A DNA stretch of 45,340 nt. It comes from Oscillospiraceae bacterium. Its GTDB lineage: Bacteria; Bacillota; Clostridia; Oscillospirales; Oscillospiraceae. The position numbers and the translations under genes were made by a program. The stretch lies in contig JAFUFT010000036.1 in the NCBI GenBank assembly GCA_017469795.1, positions 1-45,340 of the forward strand, in the 5' to 3' direction. Position 1 is the first letter of the stretch. Each line of letters starts with the position of its first letter. Below the pieces are notes generated by a model. It was not told the DNA's origin, did not search any database, and worked only from the letters and a program-made list of their open reading frames with translations. Positions 7,725 through 16,044 of the stretch are shown here, piece after piece.

Positions 7725-8630
7725 ATGACGTCCCTGCAGATCAGCTATTTTCTCAAAACCGCGGAATGCATGAGCTTTTCGGGCGCCGCCCAGGCTCTGT
7801 ATGTGACCCAGCCCTCCGTCAGCCGTCAGATCAAGCTGCTGGAAACGGAGCTTGGCTATCCCCTCTTTGACCGAACTCGAAAAAACGCCCTCCGGCTCAC
7901 CGCCGAAGGGATCATCTTCCGGGACGCGTTTTCCCAGATCCAGCGCCAGTATACCTTGGCTCAGGACCTGGCCAGAGATCTCTCCGGCAGAAGCCCCATG
8001 GCGCTTCGGGTGGGCGTGGGCAGCGGCTGGGACCTGAGCCGGGAACTGACGCAGGCGCGCCGGGAGATCGAAGCCCGTTTTCCGCAGGCCCGGATCATCT
8101 TTGAAAGCCAGGATTTCCGGGAACTGCGCCGGCAGATCCGGGACGGCGAATCCGATGTGATCCTCTGTACCAAGACCAGTCTCATGGACTTTGACGGTCT
8201 GGAGGTGGCGGAGATCGCCAACCTGGAGAGCCGGGCCTACGTCAGAAAGGGCCTGCTCCGTCCTACAGGAGAGGATCTGACAGCGTCCGATTTCGCCGGA
8301 CAGCAGCTTTTGATGCTGACGGAATCGGAATCCCCTATGGCCATGGAGCTGGCGCTGCTGCAGTTTCAGGCCCGCCAGGTAACGGTGTTCCCCCGCTACA
8401 TGCCCAACCGGGAAAGCATCCTGCAGGCGCTGCTTCTGGGAGAAGGCGTGACCGTATTCGACCAGTATGTGCGGTTCAGCGGAGATCCCAGACTGGATTG
8501 GTTCAATTTGGAGGACGACATTCCCATATGCCTGGTCTGGAATGAGGGAAACCGGAATCCCCTGATCCGGCTGTTTGCCGACACGCTGATCCGCGGGATG
8601 GAGGAACCGCTTTCAGATCCGAACTCTTGA
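7725..8630 (+). CDS. LysR-type transcriptional regulator
   Basis: This 301-residue protein has the standard LysR length. The N-terminal winged helix-turn-helix spans residues 1-60 (SFSGAAQALYVTQPSVSRQIKLLETELG, with the usual FDRT and LRLTAEG wing). A periplasmic-binding-like effector domain follows from about residue 90 (MALRVGVGSGWDLS). The ATG at 7725 is placed by GGAGGT at 7712-7717; an in-frame GTG within that site is rejected. It is divergent from the CoA-transferase/hydrolase operon, the usual arrangement for LysR control of a neighbouring catabolic operon. It could also govern the ene-reductase operon, although I see no shared operator. Confidence 0.92.
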   Translation: MTSLQISYFLKTAECMSFSGAAQALYVTQPSVSRQIKLLETELGYPLFDRTRKNALRLTAEGIIFRDAFSQIQRQYTLAQDLARDLSGRSPMALRVGVGSGWDLSRELTQARREIEARFPQARIIFESQDFRELRRQIRDGESDVILCTKTSLMDFDGLEVAEIANLESRAYVRKGLLRPTGEDLTASDFAGQQLLMLTESESPMAMELALLQFQARQVTVFPRYMPNRESILQALLLGEGVTVFDQYVRFSGDPRLDWFNLEDDIPICLVWNEGNRNPLIRLFADTLIRGMEEPLSDPNS

Positions 8631-8640
8631 AAAAACCGCA

Positions 8641-8684
8641 AAAAGTGCGTCCGGAGGCTGTGCATTTCCTCCGGGCGCACTTTT
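8641..8684. terminator. Bidirectional terminator between the LysR gene and the solute-binding protein gene
   Basis: A 17-bp stem (8641-8657 with 8668-8684) with one mismatch pair. It runs into TTTT on the plus strand and TTTTTGCGGTTTTTT on the minus strand. It serves both convergent genes. Confidence 0.85.
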
Positions 8685-8772
8685 GATAAAAGGAGTGGAT
8701 CATGGAAGAGTTTGCGGAAAACCATGATCCTGTCTCAAAGGCAAAGGCCTGGGACGGCCCGCCCGAGATTCT

Positions 8773-10476
8773 TTACTTCGCCAGATAGCGGTCCACCGCC
8801 GCCTGGTCGATTTCCTGAAGCTCATAGAAGCCCATGGACTCGCACTGGGCCACGTAGTTGTCCCATTCGGCGTCGATGTCCACCTGCCCGGTGATGGCTT
8901 TCAGCCGGAACTCGTCCTGCACGGTCTCCAGATCGCTCTGGAGGTCCGCGATGGTGTAGCTCTCTTCGGTGGTGTAGGAGAGCCACTGGGTGTTGGGCAT
9001 GGTCTCATCCGCACTGTCGAAGGCGCCGACCCAGGCCGGAACGGCGGCCTTCTGGGCCTCGTTGTAGGTCAGCTCCTGAACGCTCAGATCGTTGAGGCAG
9101 GGGAAGCCGGGGTTGATGTACAGGCTCTGGCAGAGCTGCCAGTCAAAGCCGCTCTCGTTGTTGAGGATCAGATCGGTGAACTGGTACTCGCCGTTCTCTA
9201 CGGTGTAGGTCTCCCCCTCGATGCCGTAGTTGGAGAGCACAAAACCGTCCTCCGTGAACAGATAGTTCATATACTGGAGGCACAGCTCCGGGTTCTCGCA
9301 CTGAGTAGAGATGGACAGGGAATACTTGTCTGCGGCGCGGACGCCCACAAAGCCGTTATCCAGGGAATCCCCGGCATTGACACGGATCTGGGGCAGCGGC
9401 GCCAGTTCAAAGCTGGGGTTGGTAGCCATCAGATAGTAACCGGCAATGGAGGCCACATCCTCATTAAAGATGCCGGCGTTGTCAGAAAGCACCACATCCT
9501 GAGGCGGTTTGGTGTCGGAATCGGTGTAGGTCACGAAGTCGATGTTGATATACCCCTTGTTGTAGAAGTCATTCATCTTCTTCAGGAATTCCTTGTAGTT
9601 GTCGGAGATGCCGCGATACTCCACAACGCCGTCCACCAGACGGTTATCCGCGCCGTAGGCCTTGGCCAGCAGGTCGCAGTTGCCCTCGGAGAGGACCACA
9701 AGACCGTCCGTCAGGCCCTTGTCCTTAAAGGCAGAGAGCACATCGTCCAGCTCATCCACCGTGGTCGGGATCTCTTTGCCTACCTCATCGAGGATGTCCT
9801 GGCGGATCCAGTAGCCCTGATCCGTGTAATAGTAGTCCTTGTACATGCCGATCAGAGACGGGACCTGTCCCTCGTCATTGACCACATTTTTGTAGATGTT
9901 GTTGTCGGAGTTGATAATGGCCCAGTAATCGGGCATATTCTCCTCCAGCAGCGGCAGCATATCGATCAGAATATCGTCCTCAATGGCCTTGGCTCCGCCG
10001 CCGGTATAATGGCTGGCGCCCTTCTGGATCATGTCGGTCAGGTCGCCGGAGGCGCAGCGGAGCATGAAGTCGTTGGCGTCGTTTTCCGTGGACACCGCTG
10101 TGATATCCAGATGGATGCCGGTGATCTCCTCCATTTTTTCAAACATGGAGGCGTCGCCGGGAGAGGAAATCTCGTTGAGGAAGGGAGGCCAAGCCTGCCA
10201 GTAGGTCAGGGTGGTGGGCTCGTCCACCAGAGGATACTCGATGGTGAAGGCGGCTTCTGCCGCGGTCAGGTCCACCGCCTCCTGGGGCTCCGCGTCGGAG
10301 GACTCAGCTTCCGCCGCAGGGGCCGCAGCGGCCGGCGCTGCTTCTTCCTCACCGGATGCCGCCTGGGACGCGCTCTCCGCCGCGGAGGACGCCGCTACTG
10401 CCCCGCTGCTTCCGCATCCGGCAAGCGCCATCAGCATCGCCAGCGCAAGCAGAAGGGCCAATATACTCTTTTTCAT
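8773..10476 (-). CDS. Extracellular solute-binding lipoprotein (ABC transporter, family 1 type)
   Basis: This 567-residue lipoprotein has a signal peptide with lipobox LAGC at about residues 18-21, then a low-complexity Ala/Ser/Glu linker to about residue 70. The mature domain begins with PTTLTYWQAWPPF and resembles the large sugar- or peptide-binding proteins of Clostridia and Paenibacillus (LplA-like). It should capture a solute at the outer membrane face of the cell and hand it to a permease. It is paralogous to the next gene, sharing TDMIQKGASHYTGGGAKAI against TDIISNATTLYSGGGEAAI and the late YGIEGE motif. No permease or ATPase gene is in the window, so the transporter must be completed elsewhere. 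The start follows AGAAAGGA. Confidence 0.87.
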   Translation of the reverse strand: MKKSILALLLALAMLMALAGCGSSGAVAASSAAESASQAASGEEEAAPAAAAPAAEAESSDAEPQEAVDLTAAEAAFTIEYPLVDEPTTLTYWQAWPPFLNEISSPGDASMFEKMEEITGIHLDITAVSTENDANDFMLRCASGDLTDMIQKGASHYTGGGAKAIEDDILIDMLPLLEENMPDYWAIINSDNNIYKNVVNDEGQVPSLIGMYKDYYYTDQGYWIRQDILDEVGKEIPTTVDELDDVLSAFKDKGLTDGLVVLSEGNCDLLAKAYGADNRLVDGVVEYRGISDNYKEFLKKMNDFYNKGYINIDFVTYTDSDTKPPQDVVLSDNAGIFNEDVASIAGYYLMATNPSFELAPLPQIRVNAGDSLDNGFVGVRAADKYSLSISTQCENPELCLQYMNYLFTEDGFVLSNYGIEGETYTVENGEYQFTDLILNNESGFDWQLCQSLYINPGFPCLNDLSVQELTYNEAQKAAVPAWVGAFDSADETMPNTQWLSYTTEESYTIADLQSDLETVQDEFRLKAITGQVDIDAEWDNYVAQCESMGFYELQEIDQAAVDRYLAK

Positions 10477-10542
10477 ACGTTCTTCGATCCTTTCTAATTT
10501 AATATAAAACCACGGTATTACCCATGTGTTTCCCCCAAAGGC

Positions 10543-10574
10543 GGTCCCGGACCATCCTGTCCTGATCCGGGACC
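10543..10574 (-). terminator. Hairpin between the two solute-binding protein genes
   Basis: A perfect 9-bp stem (10543-10551 with 10566-10574), 20 nt past the stop at 10594 on the minus strand. It is followed only by GCCTTTGGG, so termination may be partial; it could set the ratio of the two proteins. Confidence 0.45.
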
Positions 10575-10593
10575 ATAGGAAATGGGCTGTCAG

Positions 10594-12408
10594 TTAGCCC
10601 GGAGGGGGAGCGCCGTCGGGGGGAGGACCGGGATCACCCTGCATCTCCACCACTTCACCGTTGAGATACCGCTCATAGGCATCCTGATAAAGCGCGGTAA
10701 CTTCGTCGATGCCCATGTCCTCGATATCCTTCACGTAGGCGTCGAACTCGGAAAGATCCCGCTGCCCGGTGACGAACTTCAAAACGTTCTCCTCGATGTA
10801 GGTCTTGATATCACCGTAGATCCGGTTGGAGACCTCCGTCTCGTCGGAGTTGAGCTGCGTCGTACCCAGCGTACGGCCTGTTGTCAGGTTGCTCTTCCAG
10901 ATCCCGCTGGCCTCCTTCTGGTCCGCGGTATAGCCGGACTGCTCCCGGACCTCGTCCCGATAGAAGGGGCCACGGTCCATGCAGTACATAAACAGCGCCA
11001 CAGTGGTGTTCATATCCGGGTTATTGAGCACCAGATCCGTGAACACAGGGGTGCCGTCCTCGCCCCAGACGAAGCTCTCCCCTTCGATGCCGTAGTTGGC
11101 AAGCAGGGCGCCCTCGTCCGTGTAGAGGTAGTTGCACCAGCGCATCAGTAGCTCCGGGTCCTCACACTGGGTGGAGATGGACCAGGGGGTGGCCACCGTG
11201 TAGCTCCGTTCGTCGGAGAAGGGAATCAGATCTCCCTTGTTCTGCACGAAGTCCGGATTGGCCACCAGCCGGAAGGCAGGGTCAGAGGACTGATTCTGAT
11301 AGGAAGCGATATAGATGACCTCGCCGTAGAACACGCCGGTGCGGTCCGCCAGGACCACGTCTGTGGGCGGGTTCTGGAAATCGGTGGCGGACATATAGTC
11401 CTGCCAGATCAGGCCTTCGGCGTACCAGTCGTGGATCATCTGGAGGTAGTCCTTGAACTCCGGCTGGATGGGGCCGTACATGACTACGTCATCCACCTGA
11501 TAGAAGGGCTCTGCCATGGCGGCGTCCGCCACGGTTCCGTTAATGCCATAGCCCTGCACCAGAGCGCTGTTCATGCCCGTAGAGGCGTAGTTCAGGACGA
11601 GGGCCGCGTCCGCGCCCTTGTCATCCTTAAAGGCCTTGAGCACGTCATGGAGCTCATCATAGGTCTCCGGCGCGGCAAGGCCCAGATCGTCCAGCCAGTC
11701 CTGCCGGATCAGCCAGCCGAAGGTGGTAGCGGTTTCCGTCTGCATGGAAAGCTGCGGGAACCCGGGCAGCCAACCGGAGTCCGTGAGGCCGTCCGGAACC
11801 GCGTCGGGATACAGTTCCATGAGCTTGCAGATCTGAGGCGTGATCTCCGGGGTCAGGTAGGGCAGCGTATCAATGAGCACCTCGTCGTTGATAGCCGCCT
11901 CACCGCCGCCGGAATACAGGGTCGTGGCGTTGGAGATGATGTCGGTCAGATCGTCGGAGGCAACCATAAGATTGAACTTCTCAGACTCGCTGTCGGGGTT
12001 CACCACGTTCCAGACCAGCCGCACGTTGGTGCGCTCCGCCAACTCGTTCCAGAGGGCGCAGTCGTTGCCGATGTCCTCGGTGATCTTCAGCACGTTGGGG
12101 TTGACGCCCATCCACATGGTGACCTCCGTCTCCTCATCCACCAAGGGAAGCTCCATGTTGCCCAAGGGCTGCGCAGGCCAGCTGCCGCTGATCTCGGCGC
12201 CGCTTTCGTCTGCCGCAGGCGCTTCTTCGCCGGATGCGGCGGGGTCTCCCTCAGTCTCTGCAGCCGGCGCGGATCCGGCAGCCTGCGTTTCCGGTGTCCC
12301 ATCGGACGCAGCGCCGGCCGCAGACTCTGCCGAGCCGCAGGCGGAGAACATACCGCACAGCAGCGCGAGGCACAGCAGCAGCGCGAGCACGGGATATGTA
12401 CGTTTCAA
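10594..12408 (-). CDS. Extracellular solute-binding lipoprotein, TTG start
   Basis: This 604-residue lipoprotein starts at TTG 12408, which follows AAGGAG. An upstream ATG reading would add 42 residues before a normal signal peptide. The signal peptide KRTYPVLALLLCLALLCGMFSAC ends in the acylated Cys of a lipobox. A Pro/Ala/Ser/Glu linker runs to about residue 75. The binding domain carries the same marks as its neighbour: MWMGVNPN, LYSGGGEAAI, WLIRQDWLDDLG, STQCEDPELLMRWCNYLYT and YGIEGES. The two genes are head to tail and may bind related ligands, but no permease partner accompanies them. The C-terminus is Gly-Pro rich (GDPGPPPDGAPPPG). Confidence 0.86.
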   Translation of the reverse strand: MKRTYPVLALLLCLALLCGMFSACGSAESAAGAASDGTPETQAAGSAPAAETEGDPAASGEEAPAADESGAEISGSWPAQPLGNMELPLVDEETEVTMWMGVNPNVLKITEDIGNDCALWNELAERTNVRLVWNVVNPDSESEKFNLMVASDDLTDIISNATTLYSGGGEAAINDEVLIDTLPYLTPEITPQICKLMELYPDAVPDGLTDSGWLPGFPQLSMQTETATTFGWLIRQDWLDDLGLAAPETYDELHDVLKAFKDDKGADAALVLNYASTGMNSALVQGYGINGTVADAAMAEPFYQVDDVVMYGPIQPEFKDYLQMIHDWYAEGLIWQDYMSATDFQNPPTDVVLADRTGVFYGEVIYIASYQNQSSDPAFRLVANPDFVQNKGDLIPFSDERSYTVATPWSISTQCEDPELLMRWCNYLYTDEGALLANYGIEGESFVWGEDGTPVFTDLVLNNPDMNTTVALFMYCMDRGPFYRDEVREQSGYTADQKEASGIWKSNLTTGRTLGTTQLNSDETEVSNRIYGDIKTYIEENVLKFVTGQRDLSEFDAYVKDIEDMGIDEVTALYQDAYERYLNGEVVEMQGDPGPPPDGAPPPG

Positions 12409-12597
12409 CTGTTTTAACTCCTTTCTTTCCTGAGTGACAGGCTCAGATACTGAGGAACACTCTAATTTAGAAATGTGTTCAAACCGGGAGTTTTGTGTGT
12501 GGGATCTGTGTGTCTTAGGAAATTGAAATGGCAAGTCGGAAAATGACCGCGCGAAGGTCTCCTTCCCTTCCGCCGCCGGATTTCTGGGGAAATGAAA

Positions 12598-12644
12598 AAA
12601 CCTCCTGTGCCGCCCGGCCGTACCGGGTCAGACACAGGAGGTTT
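12598..12644 (-). terminator. Terminator of the VTC/DUF4956/MBL operon
   Basis: A 12-bp stem (12598-12609 with 12633-12644) topped by an inner CCCGG/CCGGG hairpin. It is followed on the minus strand by TTTTTTC and lies 15 nt beyond the MBL stop. Confidence 0.85.
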
Positions 12645-12658
12645 CTCTGTAATATGTT

Positions 12659-13537
12659 TTATGCAGCGTAGGCAATGCTGATCTTCGATCCGTCGCTCCG
12701 AAGGATCACCGCACCCTTTCGGGTCAGGTAGGTCTCCACTCCGGCGGACTCCAGAACCGCTGCCGTCGAGTCGTCCTCCGGTTCCTCATCGGAGGACGTG
12801 ATGACCGCATAGACCGGGGACACCACAGCGACAAGCTCATCCATCAGCTCGTCCTCGCCGCCGTGGTGGGGCACTTTGAGGAAGTCGTAGGTCTCAGGAC
12901 TGGCATCCAGGAATTCCTCGATCCGCTCAGTCTGGGCGTCTCCGGCAAACAAAAGGCTGGTTTCGCCGTTGTACACTGAGACGATCAGAGAGGAATTGTT
13001 GCTGTCGTCCTCGTTGTAGTCGCTCTTTCGGGGCGGATCCACCACATAGGTGACGCCGTCAAGTTCAAAGGTCATGGTGTCCTGCACCGTTACGGGGTCA
13101 ATGGACGCGTTCTGCAGCGCCTTGCAGTATTTCTCATATTCCTCGCTGTCCTTCGGGCAGTTGCTCTGCAGAACCGTGCCGACGGAGATATTGTTGATCA
13201 CCTTCGCAGCGCCGCCCACGTGATCCTGATCAAAGTGGGTGATGATCATATAGTCGATGTGGGAGATCCCCTGCTCCTCCAGATAAGAAAGAATCTCCTG
13301 TCCGAAGCCCTTCTCCCCCGCGTCGATCAGGACGGTGCTGTTTTCCGTGGTCAAGAGGATCGCGTCCGCTTTCCCGGCGGAGAAGAAGTACACCTGCAGA
13401 TCCGTTCCCTGAGAGGCCGCCTGCTGCGACTCCGCCGATGAGGCCGTCTGGGCCCCGCCGGTTTCCGAAGCTGCCGCGCCGCACCCGAAAAAGGCCAGCA
13501 GGCACAATGCGAGGATCAGAATCACAAATCGTTTCAT
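12659..13537 (-). CDS. Metallo-beta-lactamase-fold lipoprotein (ComEC-like hydrolase)
   Basis: This 292-residue exported protein has a signal peptide with lipobox FFGC near residue 18, then a Ser/Ala/Gln linker. The MBL domain begins at DLQVYFFSAGKADAILL. Metal-binding motifs are visible: ITHFDQDHVGG (HxDxDH) and later PHHGG, with GDAQ between. It most resembles the detached hydrolase domain of ComEC-type proteins, which act on phosphodiesters in some members. The substrate here is unknown. The start at 13537 follows GGGGAG at 8 nt. It is the third gene of an operon with a VTC polymerase-like protein and a DUF4956 protein, 20 nt after the latter. An extracellular phosphoester- or polyphosphate-processing role is inference. 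Confidence 0.85.
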   Translation of the reverse strand: MKRFVILILALCLLAFFGCGAAASETGGAQTASSAESQQAASQGTDLQVYFFSAGKADAILLTTENSTVLIDAGEKGFGQEILSYLEEQGISHIDYMIITHFDQDHVGGAAKVINNISVGTVLQSNCPKDSEEYEKYCKALQNASIDPVTVQDTMTFELDGVTYVVDPPRKSDYNEDDSNNSSLIVSVYNGETSLLFAGDAQTERIEEFLDASPETYDFLKVPHHGGEDELMDELVAVVSPVYAVITSSDEEPEDDSTAAVLESAGVETYLTRKGAVILRSDGSKISIAYAA

Positions 13538-13557
13538 TGTCATCGCTCCCCACGCTG

Positions 13558-14223
13558 TCACAGCGCTTCCTTCGTCACCGGCTTGCCGCACACGATGGTC
13601 AGGTTGCCGTTCCGGCAGCGGATCTCGTCGAGGAATGCCTTGGTGCGGTGCTCGTCCTTCAGCACGATCCGGTAGCTCAGCTCATACAGCGTGCCCATAT
13701 TGGTGGTCTTGACCTTCGCCAGCTCGGAGGTGCGGGTGTACTTCTGAAACAGATCGTCGAACAGGCCGTCATAGTCCAGATCCTCCGCGATGGTAATCTT
13801 CAGATCCCGTTCGGCGGCATTGCCGCTGCCGAATCCGGCTGCTTGCAGCACCAGAAGCACCAGCGCAAGCAGCACGAACAGGATCGCCGCCACGCCCACG
13901 TAACCCATGCCAGTGGCCAGACCAATGGCCATAGACAGGAAGATAAAGCAGATCTCCTTGGCCGATCCCGCCGCAGAGCGGAACCGCACCAGACTGAATG
14001 CGCCGGCCACGGCCACACCGGTCCCGATATTGCCGTTGACCATCATAATGACGACCTGGACCACTGTGGGCAGGATCGCCAGGGCCAGCGCAAAGCTCTG
14101 AGAGGTCTTATTCCTGTAAAGGCTCAGTCCGGCGGTCAGAAGACCCAGGACCAGGGAAACTGCGGTGCAGATAAGAAACGTGTTGATTGTGATTTCGGTG
14201 CCTGCAATGATGGAATTAAGCAT
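13558..14223 (-). CDS. DUF4956 family membrane protein
   Basis: This 221-residue protein has four or so membrane segments in its first 130 residues (NTFLICTAVSLVLGLLTAG, LALAILPTVVQVVIMMVNG, GVGVAAILFVLLALVLLVL). A soluble C-terminal domain of about 85 residues follows. The GNIGTGVAVAGAFSLVRFRSAAGSAKEI stretch is characteristic of DUF4956. The ATG overlaps the stop of the VTC gene (ATGCTTAA), with AAGGAGG 9 nt upstream, indicating translational coupling. DUF4956 genes are commonly found next to VTC-domain genes in bacteria. The function is unproven; a membrane partner or channel for the polymerase product is the natural guess. Confidence 0.88.
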   Translation of the reverse strand: MLNSIIAGTEITINTFLICTAVSLVLGLLTAGLSLYRNKTSQSFALALAILPTVVQVVIMMVNGNIGTGVAVAGAFSLVRFRSAAGSAKEICFIFLSMAIGLATGMGYVGVAAILFVLLALVLLVLQAAGFGSGNAAERDLKITIAEDLDYDGLFDDLFQKYTRTSELAKVKTTNMGTLYELSYRIVLKDEHRTKAFLDEIRCRNGNLTIVCGKPVTKEAL

Positions 14224-14950
14224 AGCGGCGTGCCTCCTTATGATATTTTCCGTAGGAAGTGACTGCTCCCAACAGCTGTTTGTAGTATGTACCGTACTTG
14301 GAGAATGAAGAAGCGAAGATCCCGTTTTCGCTGAGCAGGTGTACCAGCCACAGAGGCGCGCTTCCGGGGATCTTCAGCTCCATCAGGATCCTGTCCTGCG
14401 GGATGATCAGATCCCCGTGGCTGCCCATCCGAAGATCCAGTTCCCGGTTTCTGCCCCGGAGATTCGTATCGAAGGTGACGCGGAGATCCGGGTTTTCCCG
14501 GCCGGCGAAGGCCTCCCGGTCATAGCCGATGAAGGCGGCGGGATGGGGCCGGTAGTGGTTCATAAACCAGTCGATCTCACGGCTGATCTGGCTGGGCTGT
14601 CTGAGAGGGGATCCGGACAGATACCTCACGGCCTCTCCGGTCTGGAGCGTGATGCGGCGCTTGTAGACCACGCCGTCGTATTTCTTCTTCAGTTCCACGA
14701 ACACCCTGTCCGTCCCTGTGGGGACGCCGTAGCTGCGAACCCGGAGCTTTTCCTTGAATACAGGCTTCTCCAGAGAATTCCGGATCAGATAAAAATCGTC
14801 GGTATCATAGTAGATATTGCAAATCGTATAATGGCTGTACGCGTCGGGCTTCACATATTTCTCCATGCCCGTCCGCATGGCCTCGTACTGATCATATGTC
14901 AGCAGATACTTCTTTTCGATCCGCTGAAAGCAACTCTGAACTTCGCTCAA
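14216..14950 (-). CDS. VTC-domain (polyphosphate polymerase-like) protein, TTG start
   Basis: This 244-residue protein belongs to the VTC/CYTH tunnel-fold superfamily, which includes yeast Vtc4. Visible marks are IEKKYLLTYDQY at the N-terminus, IYYDTDDFYLI, the basic strand FKEKLRVRSYG, VFVELKKKYDGVVYKRR, and the terminal acidic strand ILMELKIPG followed by FSKYGTYY. Such proteins make inorganic polyphosphate from ATP in eukaryotes; the bacterial product is not established. I place the start at TTG 14950 because AGGAGG lies 8 nt upstream. The alternative ATG at 14995 lacks a binding site and overlaps the promoter. The gene heads the VTC/DUF4956/MBL operon and has a SigI-type promoter. Confidence 0.86.
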   Translation of the reverse strand: MSEVQSCFQRIEKKYLLTYDQYEAMRTGMEKYVKPDAYSHYTICNIYYDTDDFYLIRNSLEKPVFKEKLRVRSYGVPTGTDRVFVELKKKYDGVVYKRRITLQTGEAVRYLSGSPLRQPSQISREIDWFMNHYRPHPAAFIGYDREAFAGRENPDLRVTFDTNLRGRNRELDLRMGSHGDLIIPQDRILMELKIPGSAPLWLVHLLSENGIFASSFSKYGTYYKQLLGAVTSYGKYHKEARRYA

Positions 14951-14981
14951 TGCGGTTGCCTCCTTTTCGTTTCTGACATAT

Positions 14982-15012
14982 GATTCGATTTTCATTCGGG
15001 AAAAAATGGGGT
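14982..15012 (-). promoter_or_regulatory. Putative SigI promoter of the VTC/DUF4956/MBL operon
   Basis: On the minus strand ACCCC (15008-15012), exactly 20 nt, then CGAATC (14982-14987). The known SigI class has ACCCCC at -35 and CGAA at -10. Spacing is identical to the two sites at 38744-38774 and 38865-38895. The implied start of transcription, near 14975, leaves room for the AGGAGG and TTG start. Confidence 0.7.
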
Positions 15013-15033
15013 CGCCGGAAAATTTTTTTAAAA

Positions 15034-15065
15034 AAAGCAGGACGGCCGAAAAACCGTCCTGCTTT
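15034..15065 (-). terminator. Terminator of the sigI1-rsgI1 operon
   Basis: A perfect 12-bp stem (15034-15045 with 15054-15065), followed on the minus strand by TTTT then A-rich sequence. It isolates the sigma operon from the VTC operon promoter just beyond it. Confidence 0.88.
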
Positions 15066-15086
15066 CGCCTGCTTGATCCGGCCTCC

Positions 15087-15980
15087 TTACGGCTGCGCCG
15101 GCGCCTGAGGACCCTCATTTGGCCGGTCCTCCGGACTCCCGGCGGGTTTGGCCCCGAAATCCGGGCCGCTGTCCTGACCGGGTCTGCCTTCGCCTCTGGG
15201 ACCATCCTGTCCCTGGGGTCCCGCATCGCCGGGTCTGCCGTTTTCCGGCCCGTTCGGCTGCGCCTCTCCTTCCCGGTCCGGTTCTGTTCCCTGACCGTTA
15301 TTCTTCACCGGAGGACGATGCGCGTCTTCCTTGATCAGATCGTCCATATCCCCGTTGCGGAAGTCCCCGGTATGACCGGAGTCCCGTTTGACCTGCCAGC
15401 GGCCGGTGCTCATCTTCTCGTCCCTTGCGGCCCGCCGTTCCTCGGGAGAAGCGGTTTTCGAATGGAAGTCAAAGGGATGATCCTTCATGGCCCGTTCCAC
15501 GGAATCCGCAAGGTCCCGGGCCTTAGCGTCATTCGGAGAACACACGGAAACCTGGGCATAGCTGTCCTCCTCGCTGTCGAAGGAATCCATCGTGCCGGCA
15601 ATGGCATCGGAAAGCTCCTGCCGTTTCACCTGACCGAGGATCTCTTCGGCGCTGTCTTCCGAGCTGTCGTTCAGCGCGTTTACCCCGATGACCTGACCAC
15701 GGCGGTTGAGCACGTACTCGATGGATGTGCTTCCCACGTCAAGCGTAGCATAGGAATAGGCCAGCGCATTCTCATAAGTCCATCCGCTGGCGGTCATCAC
15801 TCCAACGATGGCAACGGCAGCCACTGCGGCCCGGAGCCTCCTTAAGCCCTGCCCTGCCGCGCCATCGGACACCTGGATCTCCTGTCCGACCTCCAGCGCA
15901 CCCCGTCGCTTGATCACAACGCCGTCTTCCCGAAGCAGCGCGGAGTATCCGTTTTTCACTTCAAGGACTATAGCTTTCAT
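15087..15980 (-). CDS. rsgI: RsgI-type anti-sigma factor (pair 1)
   Basis: This 297-residue membrane protein has the RsgI layout. A cytoplasmic domain (residues 1-50, MKAIVLEVKNGYSALLREDG) should hold SigI. A single membrane helix spans about 53-70. An extracellular domain begins SYATLDVGSTSIEYVLNRRGQVIGV, and a tail rich in Gly, Pro, Asp, Glu, Gln and Arg runs from about 200 to the end and is probably disordered. In characterised RsgI proteins the juxtamembrane sequence is DVNPS or DINPS and the Asn-Pro bond is a reported self-cleavage site. Here it reads GSTS, with no Asn-Pro. The start at 15980 is set by homology with the second copy (MKAVVLEIRNG). It lies 64 nt after sigI1. Confidence 0.85.
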   Translation of the reverse strand: MKAIVLEVKNGYSALLREDGVVIKRRGALEVGQEIQVSDGAAGQGLRRLRAAVAAVAIVGVMTASGWTYENALAYSYATLDVGSTSIEYVLNRRGQVIGVNALNDSSEDSAEEILGQVKRQELSDAIAGTMDSFDSEEDSYAQVSVCSPNDAKARDLADSVERAMKDHPFDFHSKTASPEERRAARDEKMSTGRWQVKRDSGHTGDFRNGDMDDLIKEDAHRPPVKNNGQGTEPDREGEAQPNGPENGRPGDAGPQGQDGPRGEGRPGQDSGPDFGAKPAGSPEDRPNEGPQAPAQP

Positions 15981-16044
15981 AAAATCACGCCCATTTCGCA
16001 AACGCTTCTGTATCTTCCTTCACAGTCTGTCCCGGAATAAGGAT

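Noticed and set aside
8702..8788. 28-codon frame on the plus strand with AAAAGGAG before its ATG
   Set aside because: It lies behind the LysR terminator, has no promoter, overlaps the end of the solute-binding protein gene and encodes nothing recognisable. A real small gene is possible but unsupported.
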